Made by a program: the position numbers and the translations under genes. From positions 1-64,000 of the forward strand of contig CAYILR010000009.1 in the NCBI GenBank assembly GCA_964364175.1: a stretch of 64,000 nt of DNA, written 5' to 3'. The notes beneath the pieces were generated by a model, which was not told the DNA's origin, searched no databases, and saw only the letters and a list, made by a program, of their open reading frames with translations. Origin of the DNA: CAYILR01 sp964364175. GTDB taxonomy: Bacteria > Bdellovibrionota > UBA1018. Below, one piece after another: positions 33,938 through 44,613 of this stretch (positions are counted from its first letter, which is position 1; each line of letters opens with the position of its first letter).

Positions 33938-34485
33938 GTGGAAGGGGCTTTTCCCGGCATCGAAACAAAAGAGAGATAGTGTTTCAGTTCATGAATGGAA
34001 GCGTACACGTCATCGACAGCGCGATGTTTGTCCTGCTTTTTGAATTCCACGCCATAGCGTTCACGGAAAACTTCTTTAAACGAGCTCACATCCACCATGC
34101 GGTAATGCAGACGCACAGCCAAGTGCCCCATGTAGCGGTCAATGAATCGCCGATCGTTTCCGATTGAGTTTCCCGCCAAGACGATTTTCTCAGCTTTTGG
34201 CCCAAAGCGCAGGTTGATCAGCGCCAGCAACTCGGTTTCGGCCTGCGAAAGGGGGGTGCCCGAAGGGACAGCTGCGGTCAGGCCACTGGCTCCGTGGTGT
34301 TTCTTGCACCAATCGTTCATGTTTTCGAGCACCTCGGTGGGCTGAAAGATGATCCGGTGAAATTCCTCGATGGGTGTGAGCTGGTAATCCGTAATCACGG
34401 CTGCGACTTCCAGGATGCAATCCTTTTGGTCGTCCAACCCAGTCATTTCCAAATCGACCCACAACATAAGGCTGTCTTTTGCCAT
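33934..34485 (-). CDS. orn: Oligoribonuclease
   Basis: Orn degrades 2-5-nt RNA and pGpG, completing mRNA and cyclic-di-GMP turnover. The 183-residue protein has the complete DEDDh set: WVDLEMTGLD (Asp11, Glu13), GNSIGNDRRFI (about 106-116, with the third Asp), and KHRAVDDVYASI (His158, Asp163). Length and order are typical. It is the upstream gene in a pair with the SDR oxidoreductase (ATGA overlap). Confidence 0.97.
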   Translation of the reverse strand: MAKDSLMLWVDLEMTGLDDQKDCILEVAAVITDYQLTPIEEFHRIIFQPTEVLENMNDWCKKHHGASGLTAAVPSGTPLSQAETELLALINLRFGPKAEKIVLAGNSIGNDRRFIDRYMGHLAVRLHYRMVDVSSFKEVFRERYGVEFKKQDKHRAVDDVYASIHELKHYLSFVSMPGKAPST

Positions 34486-34778
34486 TTCTCTAATGAATAC
34501 CTGCTTCGCCCCCCTTCTGGCAAGCAGGATGGCAGAGCTGAAATCAGATTGATAAATATTCTTATTTAGTGTATAAAATCGCCAGGGAAGTGAGAACTCT
34601 ATGAAATGATGTAACCGGAGCCAATCGTAAAAACATTTTCAATTTATCAAAAATTAAATCCTAACGAACTGGTTTGGAACGATCTATAAAATAAATAGGA
34701 TCGTCGGCAGGTCCACCGTGTGAAGGATAAGATCGAGCTTTATTCAGGAACTCGGCAGAGTTAACAAATATCAGACTC
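34486..34778. other. Gene-free gap of 293 bp
   Basis: No ORF of useful length. A hairpin (CCTGCTT at about 34500 with AAGCAGG) lies just upstream of orn without a following T-run. ACGATC (34679-34684) and GATCGT (34699-34704) form a 6-bp inverted repeat. Neither is convincing as a known element. The rest is AT-rich. Confidence 0.4.
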
Positions 34779-35300
34779 CTAATACGAACTGACGCATCTC
34801 ACGAAGAACTCGTCAACTTCACGAAAAAAAATGTTAAAATCGCCATCAAGCCCAAGAAAGGTATAAGCTGCTTGAGAATTGTACTGGTGAACAGACGAAG
34901 ACCAGAACCAACCGAAAAAACCATCTGGTTTTTTCATATCAGGGAATACTTCAATCATATCTTTTCGTCCTCGCTCAGTGAGGTATCCGTTTGAGTCTAA
35001 CTCAAAATATTTTTTCAAATTCTCATATTGCTCTACAGTAGGGAGTTTAGCTGCAATTTTATTGCAGGCTCTCGTTGCAGCAGAATCTGACACGAGCCTA
35101 TCTTGATTGGAAGGCCCCTGATTGCTAAATTGGCCCTGATTGTTACTCCATCGGGTGCCATCTGGGGCAACCACCCAGGCATCAGCGATCTTTAAAAACT
35201 GCGCACCTTTGGATGTCACATAGGCATTCGCTAATGCAGGGACCATTGAACCTACGCTGAACACTCCCATAATTACTAACAACCTGGTTACTTTAACCAT
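34779..35300 (-). CDS. Secreted protein with DUF1566-like C-terminus
   Basis: This 173-residue protein starts behind AAAGGA and carries a signal peptide (MVKVTRLLVIMGVFSVGSMVPALANA). The region ACNKIAAKLPTVEQYENLKKYF, then FFGWFWSSSVHQYNSQAAYTF and FFVRCVSSY at the end, follows the Leu-Pro-Thr...FWSSS...VRCV pattern of DUF1566 (a C-type-lectin-like/FGE-related fold often found in surface proteins). Role unknown; a binding or surface function is possible. Confidence 0.75.
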   Translation of the reverse strand: MVKVTRLLVIMGVFSVGSMVPALANAYVTSKGAQFLKIADAWVVAPDGTRWSNNQGQFSNQGPSNQDRLVSDSAATRACNKIAAKLPTVEQYENLKKYFELDSNGYLTERGRKDMIEVFPDMKKPDGFFGWFWSSSVHQYNSQAAYTFLGLDGDFNIFFREVDEFFVRCVSSY

Positions 35301-35400
35301 AAAATTCTAATCCTTTCAGGAAAACCCCATCTTTAGCTACTGAATTTACACAGGTCGCGTATATCAAATGTTTGAAATATTTCAAAGTTATTTCTAATAT

Positions 35401-35844
35401 CTACTGTGCAATAGGCGTGCAAACTTCGGTCGTATAAAAATTCACTGATTGATCTGTGGATTTTGACTCGTCTGGAATACCAGATTCAGCATCTGCGCCA
35501 TAATCCGAAAGTAATAATTTTCCACTTTTCAATTTCAAGAACAACGTTCTACCCGACAGTTTTCCGTTTTGCATGAGAGCAAATTGCAAAATCCCCGCAT
35601 CTTGATGCACCAGAGATTGAAGAGATGTCTTGTTGACTAGAGATACCGTAACTGAAACTGAATCATGCGAAAAAACCATTTGGTTATTTTTAGAATTAAT
35701 CACCAGGCTAGAATTATAGTTATTTGATCTAGTTGAAACACAGCGGTAGCTCCCCTGAATGGAAACCAACTGAGGGTCAGCTGCAAACGCAGTTATCGAA
35801 CCAACTAAAATCATTCCAGAAACAAAGATTGTTTTTTTAAGCAT
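35401..35844 (-). CDS. Small secreted protein of unknown function
   Basis: This 147-residue protein has a signal peptide (MLKKTIFVSGMILVGSITAFA). The mature part is mostly beta, with YRCVSTRSNNYNSSLVIN (about 33-50) and VNFYTTEVCTPIAQ at the end; the two Cys could be joined. No family is recognised. Its gene and the DUF1566-like gene downstream share the strand but lie 100 bp apart. Confidence 0.6.
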   Translation of the reverse strand: MLKKTIFVSGMILVGSITAFAADPQLVSIQGSYRCVSTRSNNYNSSLVINSKNNQMVFSHDSVSVTVSLVNKTSLQSLVHQDAGILQFALMQNGKLSGRTLFLKLKSGKLLLSDYGADAESGIPDESKSTDQSVNFYTTEVCTPIAQ

Positions 35845-35929
35845 GAATTCTGCTAGCAGGTTACGGAAAAACCGTCAAGACACCTAAATTTGGGTAAATT
35901 TTGGCCCTACTGTCCTTTCGCTCTTTTCA

Positions 35930-35946
35930 CCCCCCCCCCCCCCCCC
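35930..35946. repeat. 17-base C homopolymer
   Basis: A run of 17 C lies 86-102 bp upstream of the 35844 start. Long G/C runs are prone to slipped-strand length change and to sequencing error. No coding sequence overlaps it. It borders a MITE-like element. Confidence 0.8.
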
Positions 35947-36200
35947 TCATTTAACGCCGTTTAGTTAAGGAGCGGGAAAGCCTGTATCCATTTGTGAGGA
36001 CTCAAATGGTAGGATTCCTTTCAAATCGGGCGTCACAGATTTTCTCCAGGCATCTTACGCGCATCCCCATTTCGTACTCTCTTTTTTGACTGGGTTTTAC
36101 CACTTGCGTAAAAAGATAAATTTCTATGTTTTTATTGGGGATTTTCTTCTCCTCTTATCTTTTTTTGCAGCTCTTAACTAAACGGGGTTACCCCCTCATT
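35942..36200. mobile_element. MITE-like element with terminal inverted repeats and direct-repeat flanks
   Basis: A 239-bp stretch (35952-36190) begins with TAACGCCGTTTAGTTAAG and ends with CTTAACTAAACGGGGTTA. These are inverted copies with 17 of 18 matches. Immediately outside lies the same 10-bp CCCCCTCATT on both sides (35942-35951 and 36191-36200), as a target-site duplication would. No ORF of transposase length is inside. A non-autonomous element of a DDE transposase is the simplest reading. The left flank runs into the 17-C tract. Confidence 0.6.
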
Positions 36201-36315
36201 TGTCATACTCTATAAAGCCTGATTTTGCGGTTGAAGTGTAGTCTGGGTTTGGAGCGAGAATGTCTGAGTTGTTTTTCAGTGGTCAAGGCCGTGCATGCAA
36301 AAGTTAGAGCTTTCT

Positions 36316-36347
36316 TTGTCATAAAAATTGCCATATAATTATGACAA
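36316..36347 (+). promoter_or_regulatory. Promoter/operator of the AbiE-type pair
   Basis: TATAAT at 36334-36339 lies 9 nt before the ATG (36349). Perfect inverted repeats TTGTCATAA (36316-36324) and TTATGACAA (36339-36347) enclose it. TTGTCA as a -35 is only 12 nt from TATAAT, so no normal -35 is evident. AbiEi antitoxins bind inverted repeats and repress the operon; this fits. The short distance suggests a nearly leaderless transcript. Confidence 0.6.
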
Positions 36348-36348
36348 G

Positions 36349-36978
36349 ATGGCAGGGAAAAAATCAAAAAAATCAATTGAATTTAAGGCAAAATTAGTCA
36401 TTTATGGACATGGTATGGGCTGGTGCTTTACTCCAGGAGACCTTCAGGGCCTCGGAAACGAACTGGCCATCCTACAGGCTCTATTACGCCTGCAGAAACA
36501 AGGCACAATCAGGCGGCTTTCCTGGGGGCTATACGAATACCCGCGGGAGCACAAAAAGTTGGGACTGCTGCCACCGGACACCGAGCAGGTGGTCAAAGCC
36601 GTGGCCAGGAAAGACCAAACCAGGATGCTACCCTCGGGCGCCTTGGCGGCAAATCTCCTGGGCCTAAGTAATCAGGTACCCGCCAAGGCCGTTTATCTTA
36701 CCGAAGGACTTTCCAAGCGCATCCGAATTGGTAATCGCGAAATCATCTTTAAGAAAACCACTCCAAAAAACATGGCTACGGCTGATACTCCCGCCGGCCT
36801 GGTCATCCAGGCCCTCAAGCACATCGGTAAGAACCAGGTGGATGACACAATGATCTCAATTTTGAAGAAGCGTCTAACCAAAGAGGATAGAGAGTCACTG
36901 CGCAGACAAGTGAAGTACGCCCCAGCTTGGATCAAGAAAATCATGCTCACTGTCGCTGGAGACAAGAACCGTGGATGA
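36349..36978 (+). CDS. AbiEi-type antitoxin (DUF6088-like)
   Basis: The ATG at 36349 gives 209 residues; an upstream TTG would lie inside the promoter. The N-terminal winged-helix part includes GHGMGWCFTPGDLQGLG (near 20-36) and the stretch RLSWGLYEYP typical of the AbiEi/DUF6088 group (a DNA-binding domain that reads the operator). The C-terminal part is of the group that neutralises AbiEii. It is translationally linked to the AbiEii gene by an 8-nt overlap. There is no visible Shine-Dalgarno. Base composition is GC-richer than the surrounding genes, in line with acquisition. Confidence 0.78.
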   Translation: MAGKKSKKSIEFKAKLVIYGHGMGWCFTPGDLQGLGNELAILQALLRLQKQGTIRRLSWGLYEYPREHKKLGLLPPDTEQVVKAVARKDQTRMLPSGALAANLLGLSNQVPAKAVYLTEGLSKRIRIGNREIIFKKTTPKNMATADTPAGLVIQALKHIGKNQVDDTMISILKKRLTKEDRESLRRQVKYAPAWIKKIMLTVAGDKNRG

Positions 36979-38023
36979 TTTTGCCAAACTTCCCGCTGCA
37001 GAGAGAAAGCCTTATTTCGAAACAGCTTCGGCCAATGACGGCCGCATGGGTGAGCACATCATCGAAAAGGATTTCTGGGTGTGCTGGACACTTAAACGCC
37101 TGTTCGTAATGAAGTCCCTCGATGGACACCTGATCTTCAAGGGCGGCACCTCCCTGTCAAAGGTCTTCAAGGTAATTGAACGGTTCTCTGAGGACATCGA
37201 TCTTTCGGTTAGCAGAGAACTCCTCGGTTTCAGCGGAGACAAAGACCCCGAGAAAGCAAAGAGTGCAAAGAAGCGTGATCAGGGCATAGAAGACCTTTCC
37301 AATGCTTGTCGCGAGTTCGTGCTGAAGAAACTGCACCCCGAACTCAAACGCACCATCAAGGCCACACTTGGCTCGCCAAAAGATTGGAAACTTGAAATCG
37401 ACTCCAGTGATGGCGACGGTCAAACTCTCTTATTTGAGTACCCCGCCGCGAGCAAACCCGCAGGCGGCTACGTCGTGCCCGTCGTCAAGATCGAGATGGG
37501 TGCCCGTTCAGATCATTGGCCCGCACACCAACACGTTGTCAGGCCCTATCTGGCCGAACAGGTCACTGGCGTGCTTGTAGCGCCGGATACCCTAGTGAAG
37601 ACCCTCGATGCGTCCCGTACCTTCTGGGAAAAGGCAACGATCCTACATTCCTTCGCGCATTATCCGGACACAAAGACTCCAGCAGCCAGACAGTCGCGGC
37701 ACTACTATGACTTATTCAAACTCCTTCAGACGAAGCACCCAGGAGAAGCGGTAGCGGACCTGGGCCTTCTTGCTCGCGTCGCAGAACACAAGAGCGTTTA
37801 CTTCCGCGCCGGATGGGCGAAGTACGAGGAGGCCAAGCGCGGCACTCTGAAGCTCATGCCCGGTGAGCGCTTAGCAGGCATCATGAAGCGCGACTACGAG
37901 CAAATGCAGGAGATGATTTTCGACGTTGCCCCTACTTGGGAAGACATTCTGGCGGCAATCGAGGAGTTCGAGACCAAGTTCAATTCTGCATATTTAACTC
38001 AGAATTTGACAAGCTGCAGCTAG
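36971..38023 (+). CDS. AbiEii/AbiGii-type nucleotidyltransferase toxin
   Basis: This 350-residue protein starts at GTG 36971. AbiEii toxins are nucleotidyltransferases that pair with AbiEi in type IV toxin-antitoxin phage-defence loci. The family core is seen: EHIIEKDFWVCWTLKRLF (about 28-45), LIFKGGTSLSK (about 54-64, with the GGTSLSK active-site motif) and RFSEDIDLS (about 71-79, with the acidic DxD-like pair). Further family motifs follow (RPYLAEQVTGV near 193, YYDLFKLL near 244). It should confer abortive-infection activity. Together with the neighbouring MITE-like element it marks an acquired island. Confidence 0.9.
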   Translation: MDDFAKLPAAERKPYFETASANDGRMGEHIIEKDFWVCWTLKRLFVMKSLDGHLIFKGGTSLSKVFKVIERFSEDIDLSVSRELLGFSGDKDPEKAKSAKKRDQGIEDLSNACREFVLKKLHPELKRTIKATLGSPKDWKLEIDSSDGDGQTLLFEYPAASKPAGGYVVPVVKIEMGARSDHWPAHQHVVRPYLAEQVTGVLVAPDTLVKTLDASRTFWEKATILHSFAHYPDTKTPAARQSRHYYDLFKLLQTKHPGEAVADLGLLARVAEHKSVYFRAGWAKYEEAKRGTLKLMPGERLAGIMKRDYEQMQEMIFDVAPTWEDILAAIEEFETKFNSAYLTQNLTSCS

Positions 38024-38041
38024 AAGCATAGTCGAGGGTGC

Positions 38042-39799
38042 ATGAAATTTGGGTTTTGGGTGCTTGCTTTCACCCTGAGCAGTACATCAGCGTGGGCACT
38101 CCCTAAACGCTTGGTTTTGGCGCTGGATGGCGTCGGTTACTCCGATGTGCATGCGCTTCAGCAAGAAGGTTACTTTTCGAATTTCAACCCGGTCAGCCGT
38201 TCGATTGCTACCTATCCGTCTCTCAGCGACGTGTGCTGGGCGGATATTTTTAGGACCTACCGCCCGCTCGGGTACCAGCGGTATCACTATAGTGTGGAAG
38301 CCAACCGGATCATCGGGGGGGCTCTTTCGGATCTCGGGAACCCGATCGAATACGAAAAACGGATGCACCTGGCATTTGAAAGCAAGATCCACCATGGGTT
38401 GTCGTATATGTTTCCGCTCCGTGAGGGGAAAAAAGAGATTCGTAAAGTAGTTCAGGGATTATTGAATTCGAAGGAAGAAGGCACGTTCTATGCCTACATG
38501 CTGTCGACGGATACGCTGCAGCACACGAATGGGGACATCAAGGTACTGCTGAAACATATTCAGGCCGAACTCAATGCGCTTCAAGCCGAGTATCAGAAAC
38601 GAGCCCATCGTCCTCTGGAAATCGCGATCGTATCGGATCACGGCAACAACAAGCAAAACCATGGAGTCCGGGTTCCATTCAAGGAACGTCTGGCTGAAAA
38701 AGGATTTCAGGTCACTGAAAAAATCCGTGCTGACAACGACGTGGTTTTTACATCAGCGGGGATTTTGACGTCGGTCAGTATTTTTGCCAGAAGCTCGCAG
38801 CTCAAATCTCTCTCGTCGATTTTGTTGGGGATGGTGGGAGTGGATTTGGTCACCAGTGTTTCGCTGACGGATCGGTTTTCGATCTCTGTGCAAAATAGCA
38901 AAGGCGAGTCTGCGTGGATTCAGAAAAAACCGGATTTTTTATCGTACGCTTACGCTCCGGAACAGGGCGACCCTCTGAGTTATTTATCAGTCATTGAAAA
39001 AATGGCCTTCGATGGGAAGATCGATGCAGAGGGTTTTGCGACAGCAGAAGACTGGTTGAGCTACACGGCCGAGCATTATTACCCAGTTGCGCCTGAACGG
39101 ATTTATCGAGGGCACTATCTGGTTGCAGGAAACGTTGCTCCGATGATCGTTTCTTTGAAACAAGGGTATGAAAACGCCAATGAGGCCGTAAAAAGACTCA
39201 GCGAGCTCAAAGGCCGTGGCGGAACCCATGGTGCGCTCTCGATTGCGGATTCGAGTGGGATTTTGATGACGAATTACATCGCCACTTCGCACACGACTAC
39301 GAACCATGTCGCTGACATTTTGGACTTTTCGGATCTGCCGGACTACAGGGATCGAATTCCTGGGGTAGAGCTGATTGACAGTCAGATTGTTGGATATGAT
39401 CTCAAGACAGGTGCTCCCATTGAAGAAGATGATCCTCTGGGGCCTGAACATGCAGTTTTTTTCAATATCTGGGATCCGTCTGCAGCCGAATTTTTGAAAA
39501 TGGGAATCAGCACCCAGTACGAAGTCACTGTCAAAAAGGATGGATTTTCTTTTTTCAATCCGAAAGTTCCAGTGCTTCAAAAGGTTTTCTATGCGGAGAC
39601 ATTGCCCAGAACCCCGAATTTCACGGAATTTAGAATCCCGGTTTCGACAGTCCTGGGTCAGCTCGAAGCGGAGCAAGATTATTTCACTCGAATCAACGCA
39701 CGTCGAATGGATCTGAGAACGGGGCGGTTGCTTCAAAAAGAGAGGATCGCCAAACATCAATTTACCACGGACTCCGATGGTCATGCTATTGCGTACTAA
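38042..39799 (+). CDS. Secreted alkaline-phosphatase-superfamily protein
   Basis: This 585-residue protein has a signal peptide (MKFGFWVLAFTLSSTSAWA). It shows the fold of type I phosphodiesterases/alkaline phosphatases: LVLALDGVGYSDV near 24-36 (metal Asp), TYPSLSDVCWADI near 57-69 (nucleophile region), STDTLQHTNGD near 155-165 and IVSDHGNNKQNHG near 196-208 (metal-binding Asp-His-Gly). The substrate is unknown; members cleave phosphomono- or diesters, or transfer phosphoglycerol/ethanolamine. It is likely periplasmic. The ATP-grasp gene overlaps its last 23 nt. Confidence 0.8.
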   Translation: MKFGFWVLAFTLSSTSAWALPKRLVLALDGVGYSDVHALQQEGYFSNFNPVSRSIATYPSLSDVCWADIFRTYRPLGYQRYHYSVEANRIIGGALSDLGNPIEYEKRMHLAFESKIHHGLSYMFPLREGKKEIRKVVQGLLNSKEEGTFYAYMLSTDTLQHTNGDIKVLLKHIQAELNALQAEYQKRAHRPLEIAIVSDHGNNKQNHGVRVPFKERLAEKGFQVTEKIRADNDVVFTSAGILTSVSIFARSSQLKSLSSILLGMVGVDLVTSVSLTDRFSISVQNSKGESAWIQKKPDFLSYAYAPEQGDPLSYLSVIEKMAFDGKIDAEGFATAEDWLSYTAEHYYPVAPERIYRGHYLVAGNVAPMIVSLKQGYENANEAVKRLSELKGRGGTHGALSIADSSGILMTNYIATSHTTTNHVADILDFSDLPDYRDRIPGVELIDSQIVGYDLKTGAPIEEDDPLGPEHAVFFNIWDPSAAEFLKMGISTQYEVTVKKDGFSFFNPKVPVLQKVFYAETLPRTPNFTEFRIPVSTVLGQLEAEQDYFTRINARRMDLRTGRLLQKERIAKHQFTTDSDGHAIAY

Positions 39800-41009
39800 A
39801 ATTTTACTTTTGGAGAATGTAAGACAGGCGCTGACAGCGAGTCGTTCGCTGGCGTCAGCTGGGTACGAAATTGTCGTGAGCCGCGGTCGATCTCGGAGCT
39901 TTGTCGAACTTTCGCGGTCCGTTAGCGGGTATTGTGCGTACGAAAACCTGGAAAAATATCTTGAATCACAAAAGGGAAAGCCGATCATCCTATTTCCAGT
40001 CGGGGAGATTTCGCTGGAGAGAATGGCGTTGGAGTATGATCGATTTTCTCGTTTTGCTACGTTAGTGATGCCAGACCCTGAAACCGTGTTGTTCTGCCTG
40101 GATAAAATGCGAGTTTATCCGCTTGTGTCAGAGCTGAAAATTCCATTTCCGCAAACTGCGCATGCATTCAATCCTGTTCTGTGGAGGAAAGCGGCTTCGG
40201 AATTTGGATTTCCTTGCATCGTCAAACAGAAGTCTTCTTTTCAGCTAGTCAATCAGGAGAAGGCGGTGACGTTTCACAACGCCGATGAATTGAATGTTTT
40301 CTTGGAGCGGGTGAAGGATGACCCAACCTCTCAATCACTGATTTTGCAAAAAAAGGTGGGAGGATTTCGGCATAATTGCCAGTTTGCGGCTGTTGAGGGC
40401 CGAATCATCGCTTATTTTGAGCAAAAAGTATTGCGCACGCATGTTTTGGACGGGAGCGGTTTTGGAGTGGAAAGTGTTTCGGTGGCTCCTGACGCGAAAA
40501 TTCGACAGTACTGCGATACACTTTTGGAAAAACTAAATTACACAGGAGTGGGTTGCATTCAGTTTTTGGTGGATGAGAGCCGAGGAGAAATCTGCTTTCT
40601 CGAGATTAACCCCAGGTTGGATGCTAGCTGTGCGTTGCCTTATTATTGTGGAATTGATTTTCCAGTTCTGGCGGTCGAATGCGCTAAAAAGAGTGTAGGG
40701 CTTCCTTACAACCTTCCAAAAACAGAGCCTGCTTATCTAGTGAATCGAGGTATTTGCTGGTATTTGGGAGACGTCACGGGGTTTTGGCATGCAGTGAGGA
40801 ATAGAAAAGTGAGTTTTGTTGAGGCCGTGGGTTGGTTTGTTCGGATGCATACGACTCTTTTGCGCAATCGCTATCACATGACTGGGTCCCTGCGGGATCC
40901 GTTGCCGACCTTGTACTTGTGCTGGACGGGGGGGCGGTACTTGCTTTCTCGTATTTTGAAAGGCTATTCCCGACAATCTCGCTTGATTTTTACCCGGCCC
41001 ATGGGTTAA
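39777..41009 (+). CDS. ATP-grasp domain protein (carbamoyl-phosphate-synthase-like)
   Basis: This 410-residue protein starts at 39777 (or 39783), inside the end of the upstream gene. It has an ATP-grasp fold: an N-terminal Rossmann-like part (ILLLENVRQALTASRSLASAG), a lysine-bearing strand PCIVKQKSSFQ near 144-154, an ATP-binding region and VGCIQFLVDESRGEICFLEINPRLD near 259-283 (read in overlapping pieces) carrying the Mg2+-binding Glu and Asn. Such enzymes ligate a carboxylate to an amine or thiol. Product unknown. The coupling to the phosphatase-like gene upstream hints at a shared pathway. Confidence 0.75.
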   Translation: MVMLLRTKILLLENVRQALTASRSLASAGYEIVVSRGRSRSFVELSRSVSGYCAYENLEKYLESQKGKPIILFPVGEISLERMALEYDRFSRFATLVMPDPETVLFCLDKMRVYPLVSELKIPFPQTAHAFNPVLWRKAASEFGFPCIVKQKSSFQLVNQEKAVTFHNADELNVFLERVKDDPTSQSLILQKKVGGFRHNCQFAAVEGRIIAYFEQKVLRTHVLDGSGFGVESVSVAPDAKIRQYCDTLLEKLNYTGVGCIQFLVDESRGEICFLEINPRLDASCALPYYCGIDFPVLAVECAKKSVGLPYNLPKTEPAYLVNRGICWYLGDVTGFWHAVRNRKVSFVEAVGWFVRMHTTLLRNRYHMTGSLRDPLPTLYLCWTGGRYLLSRILKGYSRQSRLIFTRPMG

Positions 41010-41012
41010 ATG

Positions 41013-41037
41013 CTCCTCACACTTAATTAAGTAGGAG
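41013..41037 (+). promoter_or_regulatory. Hairpin enclosing the fusA ribosome-binding site
   Basis: CTCCT (41013-41017) can pair with the Shine-Dalgarno AGGAG (41033-41037), around the 12-bp palindrome ACTTAATTAAGT (41021-41032). The AGGAG stands 9 nt before the fusA ATG. It could slow fusA translation until the hairpin opens, but there is no evidence beyond the sequence. Confidence 0.4.
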
Positions 41038-41046
41038 ATAGCATCC

Positions 41047-43155
<2,109 letters not shown>

Positions 43156-43197
43156 CGAGACGCGGCTTTAATAGGCGGTTTATTTTTTTTCTCGCTT

Positions 43198-43236
43198 AAC
43201 GTTGTAAACGTTTGATATACTAACGTTATGAACGTT
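43198..43236 (+). promoter_or_regulatory. Symmetrical AACGTT array at the ATPase start
   Basis: Four AACGTT palindromes lie at 43198-43203, 43207-43212, 43222-43227 and 43231-43236. The spacing is 3, 9 and 3 nt, giving a symmetrical block. TATACT (43216-43221) lies in the central 9-nt spacer and could be a -10; the ATG (43228) begins 6 nt after it, so transcript and coding start may coincide. No convincing -35 was seen. Autoregulation is likely. Confidence 0.6.
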
Positions 43237-44613
43237 AAAGAACGTAACTACTTGTTTTTAAAAGGAGACATCGACCGAGATGACCTGTGGAACAAGAGGT
43301 TAGAATACGAAAACAAGCTTCATCAGTTTAGGTTCTGGTTTGGGCTCAAGGAGCTTCCATTGGAACCAGGACTGATTTTTGTGCGTGGACCACGTCAATA
43401 CGGAAAAAGTACTTGGTTGGAACTTGCGCTTGAAGACACTCTTCGTAGTTTTGGACCGGGATCTGCTTTTTACCTGAATGGGGACGAAATTCCACATCAT
43501 GAGGCACTGGTCATTGCTTTGGAAGAAATTGCTGCTCTCTATCCTAAACAACAAAAAACCAGACGCTTATTTATAGATGAAGTCACAGCCATTTCTCATT
43601 GGGAAAAAGCATTCAAAATCGTGCTGGATCGGGGAGTGTTGAGAGATGTTCTCGTGGTCACCACTGGGTCCAAAGCGCCCGATATTCGTCGAGGAACCGA
43701 AAGGCTGCCTGGGCGAAAGGGACGGCTAGGGCGGACAGATTATGTTTTCTTACCCATTTCATTCAAAAGTTTTATTGTGGACGTGGGTCAAAACGAGGTC
43801 AAAAATACGGGAATCGACGACCTTGCTTTGATTTACTTGATCTCAGGGGGTTCGCCCCTGGCTTTAAATGAATTGATTCAGTTTGAAAAAATTCCAGAAT
43901 ACTTCATGACGTTGGTTCGAGATTGGATTTTGGGCGAAATTGTGGGCAGCGGTCGTCATCGGAACTCTTTTCTTGGGATTCTTAAGTGCCTTTACCAATA
44001 TGCTGGTACTCCTGTGGGGTATGCCAAGCTGGCTCGAGAATCTGGTTTGGCTAATAATACAGTTGCCGCAGGTTACATTGAATTACTCTCTGATTTGTTT
44101 TGTGTTCTTCCTTCTCCTCATTGGGATTCAAACAAAGATATTTTTATACAACGCAAACCCTGTAAATTTCATTTTACAAATCTTGCGGCTGCGGTTGCAT
44201 TTTGTGGGGATGAGATCAGGACTATTCATGATTTCAAGAGTCTTCCACAACAAAAGAAAGCTCAGTTTTTGGAATGGCTGGTGGCGGCAGAACTTTTTCG
44301 AAGAAATAGTTTGCGTGATTATTTTCGAAGCGAAGAATTGGGATTTTATCAATCTTCACAACACGAAATCGATTTTGTCGACAATGAACGGAATCTCTAT
44401 GAGGTCAAGTTAGGGAAAGCGAGCCCTGTCGAGTTTTCCTGGATGAATCGAGCTTTGCCCAACAAGAAACTTCAAATCATTTCTTCAACTCCGTTTGAAA
44501 CGGAAACCATCCGCTCTCAAACCCTTGCTCAATGGCTTTTTGAGTGTCCTTTGGATCCATGGCCCTATTCGGGCGTATCCGAATGGAGTCCTTTTGAGCT
44601 TTCGGAAGAATGA
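43228..44613 (+). CDS. ATP-binding protein, DUF4143-like (P-loop ATPase)
   Basis: This 461-residue protein has Walker A RGPRQYGKSTWLE at about 50-62 and Walker B RLFIDEVTAIS at about 112-122. The C-terminal part (about 330-450) carries QKKAQFLEWLVAAELFRR and an E-x-K nuclease-like stretch, QHEIDFVDNERNLYEVKLG, typical of the ATPase/DUF4143 group of unknown role often found in mobile or defence loci. The gene begins inside an array of AACGTT boxes and has no Shine-Dalgarno, so a leaderless transcript is inferred. It is a lone gene between fusA and leuS. Function unproven. Confidence 0.72.
   Translation: MNVKERNYLFLKGDIDRDDLWNKRLEYENKLHQFRFWFGLKELPLEPGLIFVRGPRQYGKSTWLELALEDTLRSFGPGSAFYLNGDEIPHHEALVIALEEIAALYPKQQKTRRLFIDEVTAISHWEKAFKIVLDRGVLRDVLVVTTGSKAPDIRRGTERLPGRKGRLGRTDYVFLPISFKSFIVDVGQNEVKNTGIDDLALIYLISGGSPLALNELIQFEKIPEYFMTLVRDWILGEIVGSGRHRNSFLGILKCLYQYAGTPVGYAKLARESGLANNTVAAGYIELLSDLFCVLPSPHWDSNKDIFIQRKPCKFHFTNLAAAVAFCGDEIRTIHDFKSLPQQKKAQFLEWLVAAELFRRNSLRDYFRSEELGFYQSSQHEIDFVDNERNLYEVKLGKASPVEFSWMNRALPNKKLQIISSTPFETETIRSQTLAQWLFECPLDPWPYSGVSEWSPFELSEE

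Noticed and set aside
34679..34704. ACGATC/GATCGT inverted repeat
   Set aside because: Six-base arms are expected by chance at this length and no partner gene or motif supports it.
38987..39988. 333-codon minus-strand ORF
   Set aside because: Antisense to the phosphatase-like and ATP-grasp genes, with no start signal.
43156..43197. Terminator after fusA
   Set aside because: AGCGAGA and TCTCGCT could pair, but the loop is long and the T-run lies inside it, so this is not a normal rho-independent terminator.
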